Part shown: piece after piece, positions 25,834-32,565 of the stretch
Position numbering within the stretch: the stretch's first letter is position 1
How the letters are laid out: the number at the start of each line of letters is the position of its first letter
Assembly: GCA_947589075.1 (NCBI GenBank)
Contig: CANQBS010000021.1
Location: forward strand, 1-36,127
DNA: 36,127 nucleotides
DNA from: an uncultured Acetatifactor sp.
GTDB lineage: Bacteria > Bacillota > Clostridia > Lachnospirales > Lachnospiraceae
Direction: 5' to 3'
Notes under the pieces: model-generated
What the model was told of the DNA's origin: nothing
What the model saw: the letters and a program-made list of their open reading frames with translations, nothing else
The model's database searches: none
Position numbers and translations under genes: made by a program

Positions 25834-25897
25834 TATAATTCCAAATATCGAGCGGACGACTGTTCGACGAATCGCAATTTGTCGAGAAGAACGTCGT
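25834..25897 (+). promoter_or_regulatory. extended -10 promoter and structured leader of the restriction-like gene
   Basis: TATAAT at 25834-25839 is preceded by TGG (extended -10); the -35 is poor. The leader then folds: TTCGACGAA (25863-25871) pairs with TTTGTCGAG (25878-25886) over nine positions with two G-U pairs and a 6-base loop, and ACGAC (25856-25860) with GTCGT (25893-25897) outside it. The leader is about 130 bases long. Confidence 0.5.
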
Positions 25898-25976
25898 TAA
25901 TCGCTTGTTAAAACTACTGTTCTATCACTTGCATGCATCTGGAGTTATAAAAAGGAAGAATTGAGGAATTAAGTAT

Positions 25977-27080
25977 ATGTTTTATGTACAGTCCTATATT
26001 TCGAATGTCTCGTTTCCAACAACGCTCGATGAAGTATATGATTTTGCAAGATCGTTCAATCTTGAAACGCTTCTAGGATGTGATTTTGATAGAATGGAAT
26101 TTGATTATGAAAAAAGAATAAACTCATTGACTGCGCCAAAATGGTGCAAGAAGGACGACATTGTGTTTTTCATGCACGCAAAAACTGCTTTTCAAAAAAT
26201 AGCTCGTTTAAGAAAACAACTTTTATCTGAACGTTCAAATTATACAAACGATGAATTCTGGCTTATGATGAATGCGCTGATCCGCGCAAAAAAATTATAT
26301 AATATATACGGAGGTAAGATATTCGCAATCGGCAGGATCTCGGGTGAGGTAGAATATGATCCAAGTGATGTTGAATACCACTGGAAAAGCAATATTTATG
26401 CGCCCATTGATTCGATTTTTCTTTTGGAAACCCCAATCGATATATCGGAATTTAATCAAAAAATAATTATATCGCGACAGAGTAGTATCACGCCTTTGTT
26501 TGGCGAGGATTTTGAATTCGTGAAGAATTTGATACTTTCAAAAAATACTGTTGTCGAAGATTATCTTCTCAATTCAATCGCGGAACCCATGCCGTTATCA
26601 AAAATCAGCGATGATAACTGGATAGAAATCGTGAACAGGTACAGACGAAGCTTTTTTCTTGAGACACAGTTTCGAACATTCTATGTGAACAGACTTTTGA
26701 AATATCTCGGCGATTTAAAAACCATTTACAAAGAATGTCCATGCAAAAAGAAACGATCAAAGACAACATTCGTCGACAATGTCATCAAGCTAAATGATAA
26801 ATATTTGCCTGTCGAGATAAAGTTGTCCATTTCTGCGGAGCGGGATATATTTGCTCAATTGGAGTCTTATTGTGGATTGGATACGCTAATATTAGATGGT
26901 AAGCGTGATGTACATGAAAATGTTTGCAATAGCAATGTTTTGGTCATAGACACAGAAAACGTCTATATATACAGTAGCCCTGATAAATCGTTGAAAAAAA
27001 TTTATGACCTAGACGATATACAATCATACGAAGATATTTCGGTTTTAAGGTGCATTATAATTGAAGAACTGCAAACTTAA
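25977..27080 (+). CDS. probable EVE/PUA-like and PD-(D/E)XK nuclease fusion
   Basis: A 367-residue protein in AT-rich DNA. The N-terminal half has WCKKDDIVFFMHAKTA (from residue 56) and KIFAIGRISGEVEYDP (from 114), a pattern like EVE/PUA-type domains that read modified bases in DNA or RNA. The C-terminal half has Asp267, then Glu280-x-Lys282 in LPVEIKLS, the spacing of the PD-(D/E)XK nuclease active site, followed by the usual helix FAQLESYC. A modification-dependent restriction enzyme is the best reading. Both domain calls are by eye and the fold assignment of the first half is less certain. The ATG has GGAAGAATTGAGGA upstream. It is a single gene without a visible methylase. Confidence 0.78.
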   Translation: MFYVQSYISNVSFPTTLDEVYDFARSFNLETLLGCDFDRMEFDYEKRINSLTAPKWCKKDDIVFFMHAKTAFQKIARLRKQLLSERSNYTNDEFWLMMNALIRAKKLYNIYGGKIFAIGRISGEVEYDPSDVEYHWKSNIYAPIDSIFLLETPIDISEFNQKIIISRQSSITPLFGEDFEFVKNLILSKNTVVEDYLLNSIAEPMPLSKISDDNWIEIVNRYRRSFFLETQFRTFYVNRLLKYLGDLKTIYKECPCKKKRSKTTFVDNVIKLNDKYLPVEIKLSISAERDIFAQLESYCGLDTLILDGKRDVHENVCNSNVLVIDTENVYIYSSPDKSLKKIYDLDDIQSYEDISVLRCIIIEELQT

Positions 27081-27088
27081 ATTCCCGT

Positions 27089-27130
27089 TTGCCGAACAGA
27101 ACGCAACAACTGAATACCGAAAGACTGACC
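27089..27130 (+). pseudogene. fragment of a GNAT gene N-terminus
   Basis: About 14 codons read NRTQQLNTERLTV, clearly like the start of the GNAT encoded 190 bases downstream (GTQRLETERLIL), and the DNA matches too (ACGCAAC...CCGAAAGA). The rest of the gene is missing: a terminator hairpin follows directly. It is a remnant left by deletion or recombination. Confidence 0.5.
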
Positions 27131-27146
27131 GTTGGCACACCGATGA

Positions 27147-27181
27147 ACCGCTCCCCGGTGAAAAACCAGCGGTCTTTTTTT
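27147..27181 (+). terminator. rho-independent terminator
   Basis: ACCGCT (27147-27152) pairs with AGCGGT (27168-27173), with an inner GGT/ACC pairing, followed by CTTTTTTTAT. It terminates transcription from the restriction-like gene. Confidence 0.75.
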
Positions 27182-27211
27182 ATCCCTAAACTTCACCAAG
27201 CATTTGTTTGG

Positions 27212-27240
27212 TTGAAAACCGTGGATATTTTTGATATACT
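27212..27240 (+). promoter_or_regulatory. promoter of the GNAT gene
   Basis: TTGAAA (27212-27217) and TATACT (27235-27240) are 17 bases apart, with TGA in front of the -10. It lies about 40 bases before the ATG at 27280. Confidence 0.75.
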
Positions 27241-27279
27241 CAAAGAAAAATCGAGGGTTAACGAAAGCGGGATTTTTAT

Positions 27280-27828
27280 ATGAAACATTGTGGAACGCAA
27301 CGATTAGAAACCGAAAGATTGATTTTAAGAAGATTTGTGATTGAAGATGCTGCGGCAATGTATAAAAATTGGGCATCAGATGCGGATGTAACAAAATTTC
27401 TATCATGGCCTACCCATACAAGTCAGGAAATAAGTGAATATGTAATTACAGACTGGGTGAAGAAATACGGCGATGAAAAGTATTATCAATGGGCAATTGT
27501 CTTAAAGACAACTGGCGAGCCGATCGGAAGCATTGCTGTGGTAAGCATGAATGAGAGTATTTCTATGGCACATATCGGCTATTGTATCGGGAAAAAATGG
27601 TGGCACCAGGGGATAACATCGGAAGCACTAAAGGCTGTTGTTGATTTCCTTTTTGATGAGGTGGGAGCAAATCGTGTGGAAGCATATCACGATCCGCACA
27701 ACCCAAATTCTGGCGGAGTGATGAAAAAATGCGGTATGAGGTATGAGGGAACGTTGCGAAATTATCAAAAAACAAATCAAGGTATAACCGATGCCTGCGT
27801 TTATGCTATATTAAAACCTGAAAGATAA
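27280..27828 (+). CDS. GNAT acetyltransferase, RimJ/RimL type
   Basis: A 182-residue Acetyltransf_3 protein: RLETERLILRRF at the N-terminus, HIGYCIGKKWWHQGITSEAL as strand 4 and CoA-binding loop near residue 90-110, NPNSGGVMKKCGMRYEG near the end. It has its own promoter. The substrate is unknown; relatives acetylate ribosomal-protein N-termini or small amines. A partial copy of its 5' end lies upstream at 27089-27130, and a more distant paralogue is at 1940-2464. Confidence 0.9.
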   Translation: MKHCGTQRLETERLILRRFVIEDAAAMYKNWASDADVTKFLSWPTHTSQEISEYVITDWVKKYGDEKYYQWAIVLKTTGEPIGSIAVVSMNESISMAHIGYCIGKKWWHQGITSEALKAVVDFLFDEVGANRVEAYHDPHNPNSGGVMKKCGMRYEGTLRNYQKTNQGITDACVYAILKPER

Positions 27829-27843
27829 TTTCCCCCATTCGTG

Positions 27844-27872
27844 TTTACTTCCATTCCATTTGGGGATATAAT
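27844..27872 (+). promoter_or_regulatory. promoter of the AbrB-type gene
   Basis: TTTACT (27844-27849) and TATAAT (27867-27872) are 17 bases apart, about 50 bases before the ATG at 27924. Confidence 0.7.
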
Positions 27873-27923
27873 AATAATAACCTCAAGTTTTCTTTAGATT
27901 TCAAGAATGAAAGGATGGAAATT

Positions 27924-28178
27924 ATGAATTTAGCAAAAATCTCAGCTAATGGTCAAATCACAGTGCCGGTAGAAATTCGTCGTCTGCTTGGCCTCAAATC
28001 CGGTGATAAAATTCTCTTTTTCCAAAAGCAGGATGGAGAAGTTGTTGTGAGGAATGCATCTGCACAGGCAATTCGCAGGGCACAGGCCGCTTTTGCCGAT
28101 GTTGCCGATACGATGGGAATTTCCAGTGAAGAGGATGTACAGGCGTTAGTAGACGAATTACGCTACAGGAAGGATTGA
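27924..28178 (+). CDS. AbrB/SpoVT-type antitoxin
   Basis: An 84-residue protein starting with the swapped-hairpin DNA-binding domain (AKISANGQITVPVEIRRLLG, then SGDKILFFQKQDGEVVVRN), followed by a helical tail (SSEEDVQALVDELRYRKD) of the kind that binds a PIN-type toxin. ATG 27924 has AAGGA 8 bases upstream; the ATG at 27915 overlaps that site. The expected toxin gene would start 4 bases after the stop, but only a 23-codon frame is there, so the antitoxin appears to be an orphan. Confidence 0.9.
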   Translation: MNLAKISANGQITVPVEIRRLLGLKSGDKILFFQKQDGEVVVRNASAQAIRRAQAAFADVADTMGISSEEDVQALVDELRYRKD

Positions 28179-28182
28179 AACC

Positions 28183-28254
28183 ATGCGGATATTGAATCAT
28201 CCTCAATGCATGACGGTGGCACAATTTTTGGAGTATGAAGACGTTGAAAAATAA
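28183..28254 (+). pseudogene. 23-codon remnant in the toxin position
   Basis: ATG at 28183 follows AGGAAGGA (28167-28174) at 8 bases and reads MRILNHPQCMTVAQFLEYED then a few residues to TAA. The first four residues are like the usual MRI(L/M) opening of PIN toxins; the rest is not. It probably marks where the toxin gene was cut away. Chance is possible. Confidence 0.35.
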
Positions 28255-28260
28255 ATTTGT

Positions 28261-28346
28261 GAGAATAGATTATATGATTTGACCAGCGATACAGATTAAA
28301 TAGTTTAGAAATCGCACTATTATTTTATTCCTATTTGAATGACAAC
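28261..28346 (+). pseudogene. DUF6483 gene fragment
   Basis: About 85 bases match 30470-30556 of the intact DUF6483 gene almost base for base (for example TTTAGAAATCGCACT and TTATTCCTATTTGAATGAC), with a one-base deletion and an in-frame stop. Only codons about 60-88 of the gene are present. It is a partial duplicate or the leftover of a second copy. Confidence 0.85.
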
Positions 28347-28405
28347 ATCGTCGGTGTGGTGATAGTCAGAAATCCAAAATTTAAGGCTAAATTGGAGATA
28401 TGGAA

Positions 28406-28927
28406 ATGGTCTATTATGATAAAAATGGAATTGTAATTCGGGATTTGCAGCCAAGCGATGCCCAAATCATTACAGAGGAAGAGATTGCGCAGGGCTGGGA
28501 TGCGACAATAGACAAATACGAAATGCGGCTACGGCATCAGACCGAGGGCAAATCCATCGCATTGGTTGCCGAATGGAATGGCAGCGTTGCCGGATATGTT
28601 AACGTTTATCCCGATGCCAAGAGTGGCGCGTTCGCAAATCGGGGCTATGCGGAAATCGTTGACTTCGGCGTTCTGGAAAAATACAGGCGCAGAGGAATTG
28701 GCAGCAAGCTCATGGACATTGCGGAACAGATCGCATTTTCTTTTTCTGACGTGGTATACCTCGGAGTGGGACTGCACAGCGGATACGGAAGCGCCCAGAG
28801 AATGTATGTCAAGCGAGGATACATTCCAGACGGCAGCGGCGTCTGGTATAAAGATCAGGTCTGTGAGCCGTATGGTGATTGCTGTAATGACGATGATCTT
28901 GTATTGTATTTATCGAAACAGATATGA
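28406..28927 (+). CDS. GNAT acetyltransferase
   Basis: A 173-residue GNAT. The core is VAEWNGSVAGYVNVYP, then EIVDFGVLEKYRRRGIGSKL with the acetyl-CoA loop RRRGIGS near residue 95, then a Gly/Tyr-rich GLHSGYGSAQRMYVKRGYIP. This layout occurs in small-molecule and aminoglycoside-type N-acetyltransferases, but no substrate can be named. ATG 28406 has GGAG 8 bases upstream; ATG 28400 is too close to it. The methyltransferase gene follows after 43 bases. Confidence 0.88.
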   Translation: MVYYDKNGIVIRDLQPSDAQIITEEEIAQGWDATIDKYEMRLRHQTEGKSIALVAEWNGSVAGYVNVYPDAKSGAFANRGYAEIVDFGVLEKYRRRGIGSKLMDIAEQIAFSFSDVVYLGVGLHSGYGSAQRMYVKRGYIPDGSGVWYKDQVCEPYGDCCNDDDLVLYLSKQI

Positions 28928-28970
28928 GCCGCTCACCTAATATCCTTTTTTTCGGAGAAAAGATTGAAAA

Positions 28971-29747
28971 ATGACCACCTTTGAAACAACCTTTGACAGT
29001 GCCGCTTTGGATTATGAGAAAAGCCGTCCTGCATACGTGACGGAAATCTATGAGGATATTTTCCGTTATAAACCCATCCATTTTGAAAGCTGTGTGCTGG
29101 AAATCGGCGTGGGAACAGGCAAAGCAACACAGCCCATACTGGATACGCATTGCCGGTTTGTCGGCATTGAGCCGGGAGAGCGGCTTGCTGATTTGGCACG
29201 GGAACGGTTTCAGAATGATAAAAGCTTCACTTTATGTGGTCAGACCCTGCAGGATTTTGTCTGCGCCGACGATTCTTTTGACTTGATTTATGCTGCGACT
29301 GCATTTCATTGGATCCCGGAAGAATATGGATACACCAAAGTTTTTCGGCTCTTAAAACCCGGCGGCGCTTTTGCCCGCTTTGCCTATCATGCCGGGGCAG
29401 ATCAGGGGCGCAGCGCCTTGACGGAGGAAATACAGGCGCTTTACCGCCGATATATGTGCACGGAGAACCCGCCCGCCGCCTTTTGTGAAGCAGACGCAAA
29501 AAAGTTAGCCGAAAAAGCGCTTTCCTACGGTTTTGTCGACGTGAAGCATTCACTCTACTATACGACGAAAGATTTCACGGCGAACGAATATATGGCGTTA
29601 TTGCGGACATACCCCGACCACAGAAAGCTCGATGCTTCGGACAGAAAAAAGCTGTTGGAAGGTATTTCTTCCGCAATCAATCACCACGGCGGCGTTATGA
29701 CGGTGTATTACACAATGGACTTAGAATTAGCGAGGAAACCTTTATGA
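28971..29747 (+). CDS. class I SAM-dependent methyltransferase
   Basis: A 258-residue methyltransferase of the Methyltransf_11/25 type: an N-terminal FDSAALDYEKSRPAY, motif I VLEIGVGTGKAT near residues 43-54, FVGIEPG with the ribose-binding Glu, FDLIYAATAFHWIPEE as motif IV region, and LLKPGGAFARF. The opening and the AFHW motif are typical of small-molecule methyltransferases in the trans-aconitate methyltransferase-like group. The substrate is unknown. It is not closely related to the one at 354-1130. It is probably cotranscribed with the GNAT before it. Confidence 0.9.
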   Translation: MTTFETTFDSAALDYEKSRPAYVTEIYEDIFRYKPIHFESCVLEIGVGTGKATQPILDTHCRFVGIEPGERLADLARERFQNDKSFTLCGQTLQDFVCADDSFDLIYAATAFHWIPEEYGYTKVFRLLKPGGAFARFAYHAGADQGRSALTEEIQALYRRYMCTENPPAAFCEADAKKLAEKALSYGFVDVKHSLYYTTKDFTANEYMALLRTYPDHRKLDASDRKKLLEGISSAINHHGGVMTVYYTMDLELARKPL

Positions 29748-29854
29748 ATCCGCTGCGCTGGGTGTTCCCACACTTGTGATATTTCGGGCGTTTCATAATA
29801 AGTAACAAGAATTTAATTGACAGCATCCACTATTCCATAGCAACGGCGAGTTGC

Positions 29855-29883
29855 TTGTCAAAATAAGGTTTTGAACTTATAAT
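29855..29883 (+). promoter_or_regulatory. promoter of the membrane protein / DUF6483 operon
   Basis: TTGTCA (29855-29860) and TATAAT (29878-29883) are 17 bases apart; AGGAGGGA and the ATG at 29916 follow. A TTGACA at 29817-29822 has no matching -10. Confidence 0.75.
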
Positions 29884-29915
29884 GAATAATAGCATATTCC
29901 TCAGGAGGGACAGGC

Positions 29916-30254
29916 ATGGAAACACGAGATGTTCTCAAGCATTGGATACTACGACTATTCCTTGGGCTTTTTACAATGTCCGTATCTGCTGCAATACTTC
30001 CTTGTGGGATCATAAATGTTCATGGCTTATTTGGTGAAGTAACAGCACATGTAATAGTCGAAGATAAAGAACAGGAAATTATCAATATTAAAAATGCAGG
30101 CCATGAAAAAGTCCAACCTGCAAAAGGCATAAACATTCTCAATATTTGGTTTGAACTTCTGATAACAGTTGTCTGCATTGGCTTTTGCGCTAATTTAAGG
30201 AAACTTCCGCGAGGAGATACTATCGTTACATTAAAGGTTCGCATGGACGATTAA
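29916..30254 (+). CDS. small membrane protein of unknown function
   Basis: A 112-residue protein with two hydrophobic segments (about residues 12-33 and 77-94) around a hydrophilic stretch of about 40 residues, and a basic cytoplasmic tail (RKLPRGDTIVTLKVR). No family with known function is recognised, although the pattern resembles DUF6198/YczE-like membrane proteins only in part. AGGAGGGA lies 7 bases before the ATG. The DUF6483 gene follows after 38 bases that form a hairpin. Confidence 0.75.
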   Translation: METRDVLKHWILRLFLGLFTMSVSAAILPCGIINVHGLFGEVTAHVIVEDKEQEIINIKNAGHEKVQPAKGINILNIWFELLITVVCIGFCANLRKLPRGDTIVTLKVRMDD

Positions 30255-30256
30255 AA

Positions 30257-30285
30257 CCTTTCTGCAAATAAAAAGCAGAAAGGAG
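30257..30285 (+). promoter_or_regulatory. hairpin that buries the DUF6483 ribosome binding site
   Basis: CCTTTCTGC (30257-30265) and GCAGAAAGG (30275-30283) form a perfect 9-bp stem with a 9-base A/T loop. The second arm contains most of the Shine-Dalgarno AAAGGAG (30279-30285) of the gene starting at 30293. Ribosomes finishing the upstream gene at 30254 would be close enough to open it. Confidence 0.6.
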
Positions 30286-30292
30286 AAATATT

Positions 30293-30676
30293 GTGTTTGA
30301 GCAAGATTATGTAATGAGGCTCATTAAAGAGATGGTGCGGGCTATTTTAAAGCTAGTATTTCATATTGATACGGAGTCACCGACAGTTGAATTGTTGGAA
30401 AACAAGGAAGAAAAGGAAACATTGGAAAACCTGTTAGACATGGTTGACGAGGGTAAAATCAATGAAGCGGAAAATAGATTATATGATTTAATCAGCGATA
30501 CAGATGTGAATGGTTTAGAAATCGCACTGTTATTTTATTCCTATTTGAATGACAAAACAGACGATTTTTTAGAAGCAAATGACTTCAGCAGAGATGAAAT
30601 CAAATTAGGTCTTGAAAATGTCGCTGACCGCTTTGGACTAAGCAGTATTGCAAAAATGTTTTTGACAGATTTATGA
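30293..30676 (+). CDS. DUF6483 family protein
   Basis: A 127-residue protein beginning with FEQDYVMRLIKEMVRAILKL, the hallmark of this clostridial family of unknown function, followed by an all-helical region (ENLLDMVDEGKINEAENRL, IALLFYSYLNDKTDDFLEAN) that resembles TPR-like helices. The start is GTG at 30293 with AAAGGAG 7 bases upstream, inside a hairpin. A broken copy of its middle part lies at 28261-28346. Confidence 0.88.
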   Translation: MFEQDYVMRLIKEMVRAILKLVFHIDTESPTVELLENKEEKETLENLLDMVDEGKINEAENRLYDLISDTDVNGLEIALLFYSYLNDKTDDFLEANDFSRDEIKLGLENVADRFGLSSIAKMFLTDL

Positions 30677-30783
30677 AGTGACGGCATGTGAGATTGCCCA
30701 GAGCCTTGACAGTCTAAGAACGCAAAGTTTTTTTGCTAAGTTGATAACGACAAGCAGGCGAAGGCGCGGACAGGCGGGTGAAA

Positions 30784-31585
30784 ATGATGTTGCGGGATTT
30801 TGTATCGCAGCGGGAAAAGCAGAAATATTTCCGCTCACTGAATGAGGAACAGAAGGTGAATGCCCTGAACGAAATGATAGAGGATGCGGAACATATCGTT
30901 TTCCTTGGCGGGGGCCGGTGTATCGACGGAGAGCGGGATACCGGATTTTCGGAGCAAGAATGGACTCTATCACCAAAAGGACGGACGCTTCAGCCGTTAC
31001 AAGCCGGAGTATCTCTTAAGCTGCGATTGCCTGGACAGGAGGCCGGCGGTGTTTTTCGATTACTTCCGGCGAAATCTTGACTGCCGGGGCGTTCAGCCGA
31101 ACGATGCGCACAAAAAGCTGGCCGAAATGGAGCGCAGAGGGAAGCTGGACGGGGTGATCACCCAGAACATAGACGGGCTTCATCAGAAAGCAGGCAGCAG
31201 AAACGTATGGGAGATTCATGGAAGCGCTCTTCGGAGTTACTGCGTGAGCTGCCATGCGGAGTACGGGAAGGATTATGTATTTGAGAACGCTGAAGAGATC
31301 CCGCACTGCCCGAAGTGCGGAAAGATGGTGCGCCCGGACGTCACCCTATACGGGGAACTGCTGCCTCAGCGGGCCTATGAGGAGGCGGTGGCGCTGATCC
31401 GGTATGCCGACCTGCTGGTGATCGGCGGCACCTCCCTGGAAGTTGGCTCGGCCGCACAGCTGGCGCATATGTATCATGGAAAATATCTGGTGATCATCAA
31501 TAAGGGCAGGACAAAGATGGAGGGAAAGGCCGACCTGGTCTTTCACGACAGTATTTCGAAGGTGTTGAACACAATACAAATTTAA
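30784..31585 (+). pseudogene. Sir2-family NAD-dependent deacylase, frameshifted
   Basis: The reading begins MMLRDFVSQREK... to EHIVFLGG in one frame, then continues GAGVSTESGIPDFRSKNGLY in the next. A single extra G in the run GGGGG (30910-30914) explains it: without it the frame is open for 266 residues. The rest is intact: TQNIDGLHQKAG, the catalytic His in WEIHGS, two zinc Cys pairs (YCVSCH, HCPKC), GTSLEVGSAAQLA and INKG. The catalytic type is CobB-like protein deacylase (class III). Homopolymer change may be true decay, phase variation or sequence error. Confidence 0.9.
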
Positions 31586-31645
31586 AAAAATCTCGTTTGC
31601 CCGGCTGACATACTTTCCCCCAAAAACAAAATATCGAAATACAAA

Positions 31646-31680
31646 GGTGGCCTTGTGCATTGACATGAGGCCGCCCTTTT
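31646..31680 (+). terminator. terminator after the sirtuin gene
   Basis: GGTGGCCT (31646-31653) pairs with AGGCCGCC (31668-31675) including one U-G pair, followed by CTTTTG. It is about 60 bases after the stop codon. Confidence 0.65.
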
Positions 31681-31730
31681 GTCTGGCTGAACAAAGAAAC
31701 CACTGTCTCTATATTAATCATATAAAACTA

Positions 31731-31772
31731 TGGTTTGCTTGTAAAAATCTTTGGTTTGCTGCAAAATATATT
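31731..31772 (+). promoter_or_regulatory. LytTR-type direct-repeat operator and promoter
   Basis: TGGTTTGCT occurs at 31731-31739 and 31752-31760: two identical 9-mers with 12 bases between them, the exact geometry of LytTR-domain binding sites (for example AgrA). A -10 like TATATT (31767-31772) follows. The gene downstream encodes a LytTR regulator, so autoregulation is likely. Confidence 0.55.
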
Positions 31773-31831
31773 TGGATTCAGGAGGTGAAACCACGGATTA
31801 TGAAAGGATAAAACGGGAGAACAAAAAAAGA

Positions 31832-32563
31832 TTGTGTGATGTCAACGTGAGACAGATTTTATTAGTCGAAGATGAAGAATCGGCATCAAAGCTGATCAAA
31901 CAATATGTGGATCGATTTTGCGCGGATTGTCAATGTGTCGCTTTTTCTTCTGCCACTGGGGCTTTTGTATGGGCGCGGACGCACCGGGCAGATTTGTTCA
32001 TCCTGGATATCCAGCTCCCGGACTACCACGGGACGGAGCTTGCAAGGCAGATCCGCGCCATGCCGGAGTACCGCTTCACCCCCATTCTCTTTACCACGGA
32101 GTTGGCCGGGGAGGAGCTGTCCGCCTATCGTGAGATCAAGTGCTATGACTTTCTGGTGAAACCCTTTACAGAGAAGCAGTTTTGCACCGCCGTCACGTCC
32201 GCGCTGGAGTTGGGCCGACGGATGGAGATGCGGCCCAGCGTGCTGCGGGTGGAACAGAGGCAGTTCCTCTTTGAGTATGATCTGAAAAACATTCTCTACA
32301 TCGAATCCTTCGGCAAGCGGGCGGTTATCCACTCCCTTGCGGCGGGGAGGGTGCTGGCGGACCAGGTATCCGGGTACTCCCTGACCAGGTTTTTGGAACT
32401 GGCTGGACCGGTAGGGCTGATCCAGTGCCACAAAAGCTACCTGATCAACCCTGCCCGCTTGGAGAAGGTGGACAAGCAACAGTGGCTGCTGTGGCTGCGG
32501 GATTGCCCGGATTCCATCCCGGTCGGGGAGAAGTACCAGGGAAATCTCAGGGAGATGTTGTAA
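31832..32563 (+). CDS. LytTR-family response regulator
   Basis: A regulator of about 243 residues. The receiver has the acidic residues in LLVEDEES, phospho-acceptor Asp in LFILDIQLPD and Lys in FLVKPF; the C-terminal LytTR domain runs from FLFEYDLKNILYIESFGKRA to IQCHKSYLINPARLEKV. The start is unclear: GGGAGA (31815-31820) favours TTG at 31832; GTG 31847 is possible. An AGGAGG at 31780 is followed by an ATG (31799) that gives only three codons. The partner kinase starts 2 bases after the stop. Such pairs typically control peptide signalling or ABC transporter genes. Confidence 0.88.
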   Translation: MCDVNVRQILLVEDEESASKLIKQYVDRFCADCQCVAFSSATGAFVWARTHRADLFILDIQLPDYHGTELARQIRAMPEYRFTPILFTTELAGEELSAYREIKCYDFLVKPFTEKQFCTAVTSALELGRRMEMRPSVLRVEQRQFLFEYDLKNILYIESFGKRAVIHSLAAGRVLADQVSGYSLTRFLELAGPVGLIQCHKSYLINPARLEKVDKQQWLLWLRDCPDSIPVGEKYQGNLREML

Positions 32564-32565
32564 CG

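Noticed and set aside
30784..31585. Sir2-type antiphage effector
   Set aside because: The sequence has the zinc Cys pairs and layout of an ordinary CobB-like deacylase, without fusion to a defence domain.
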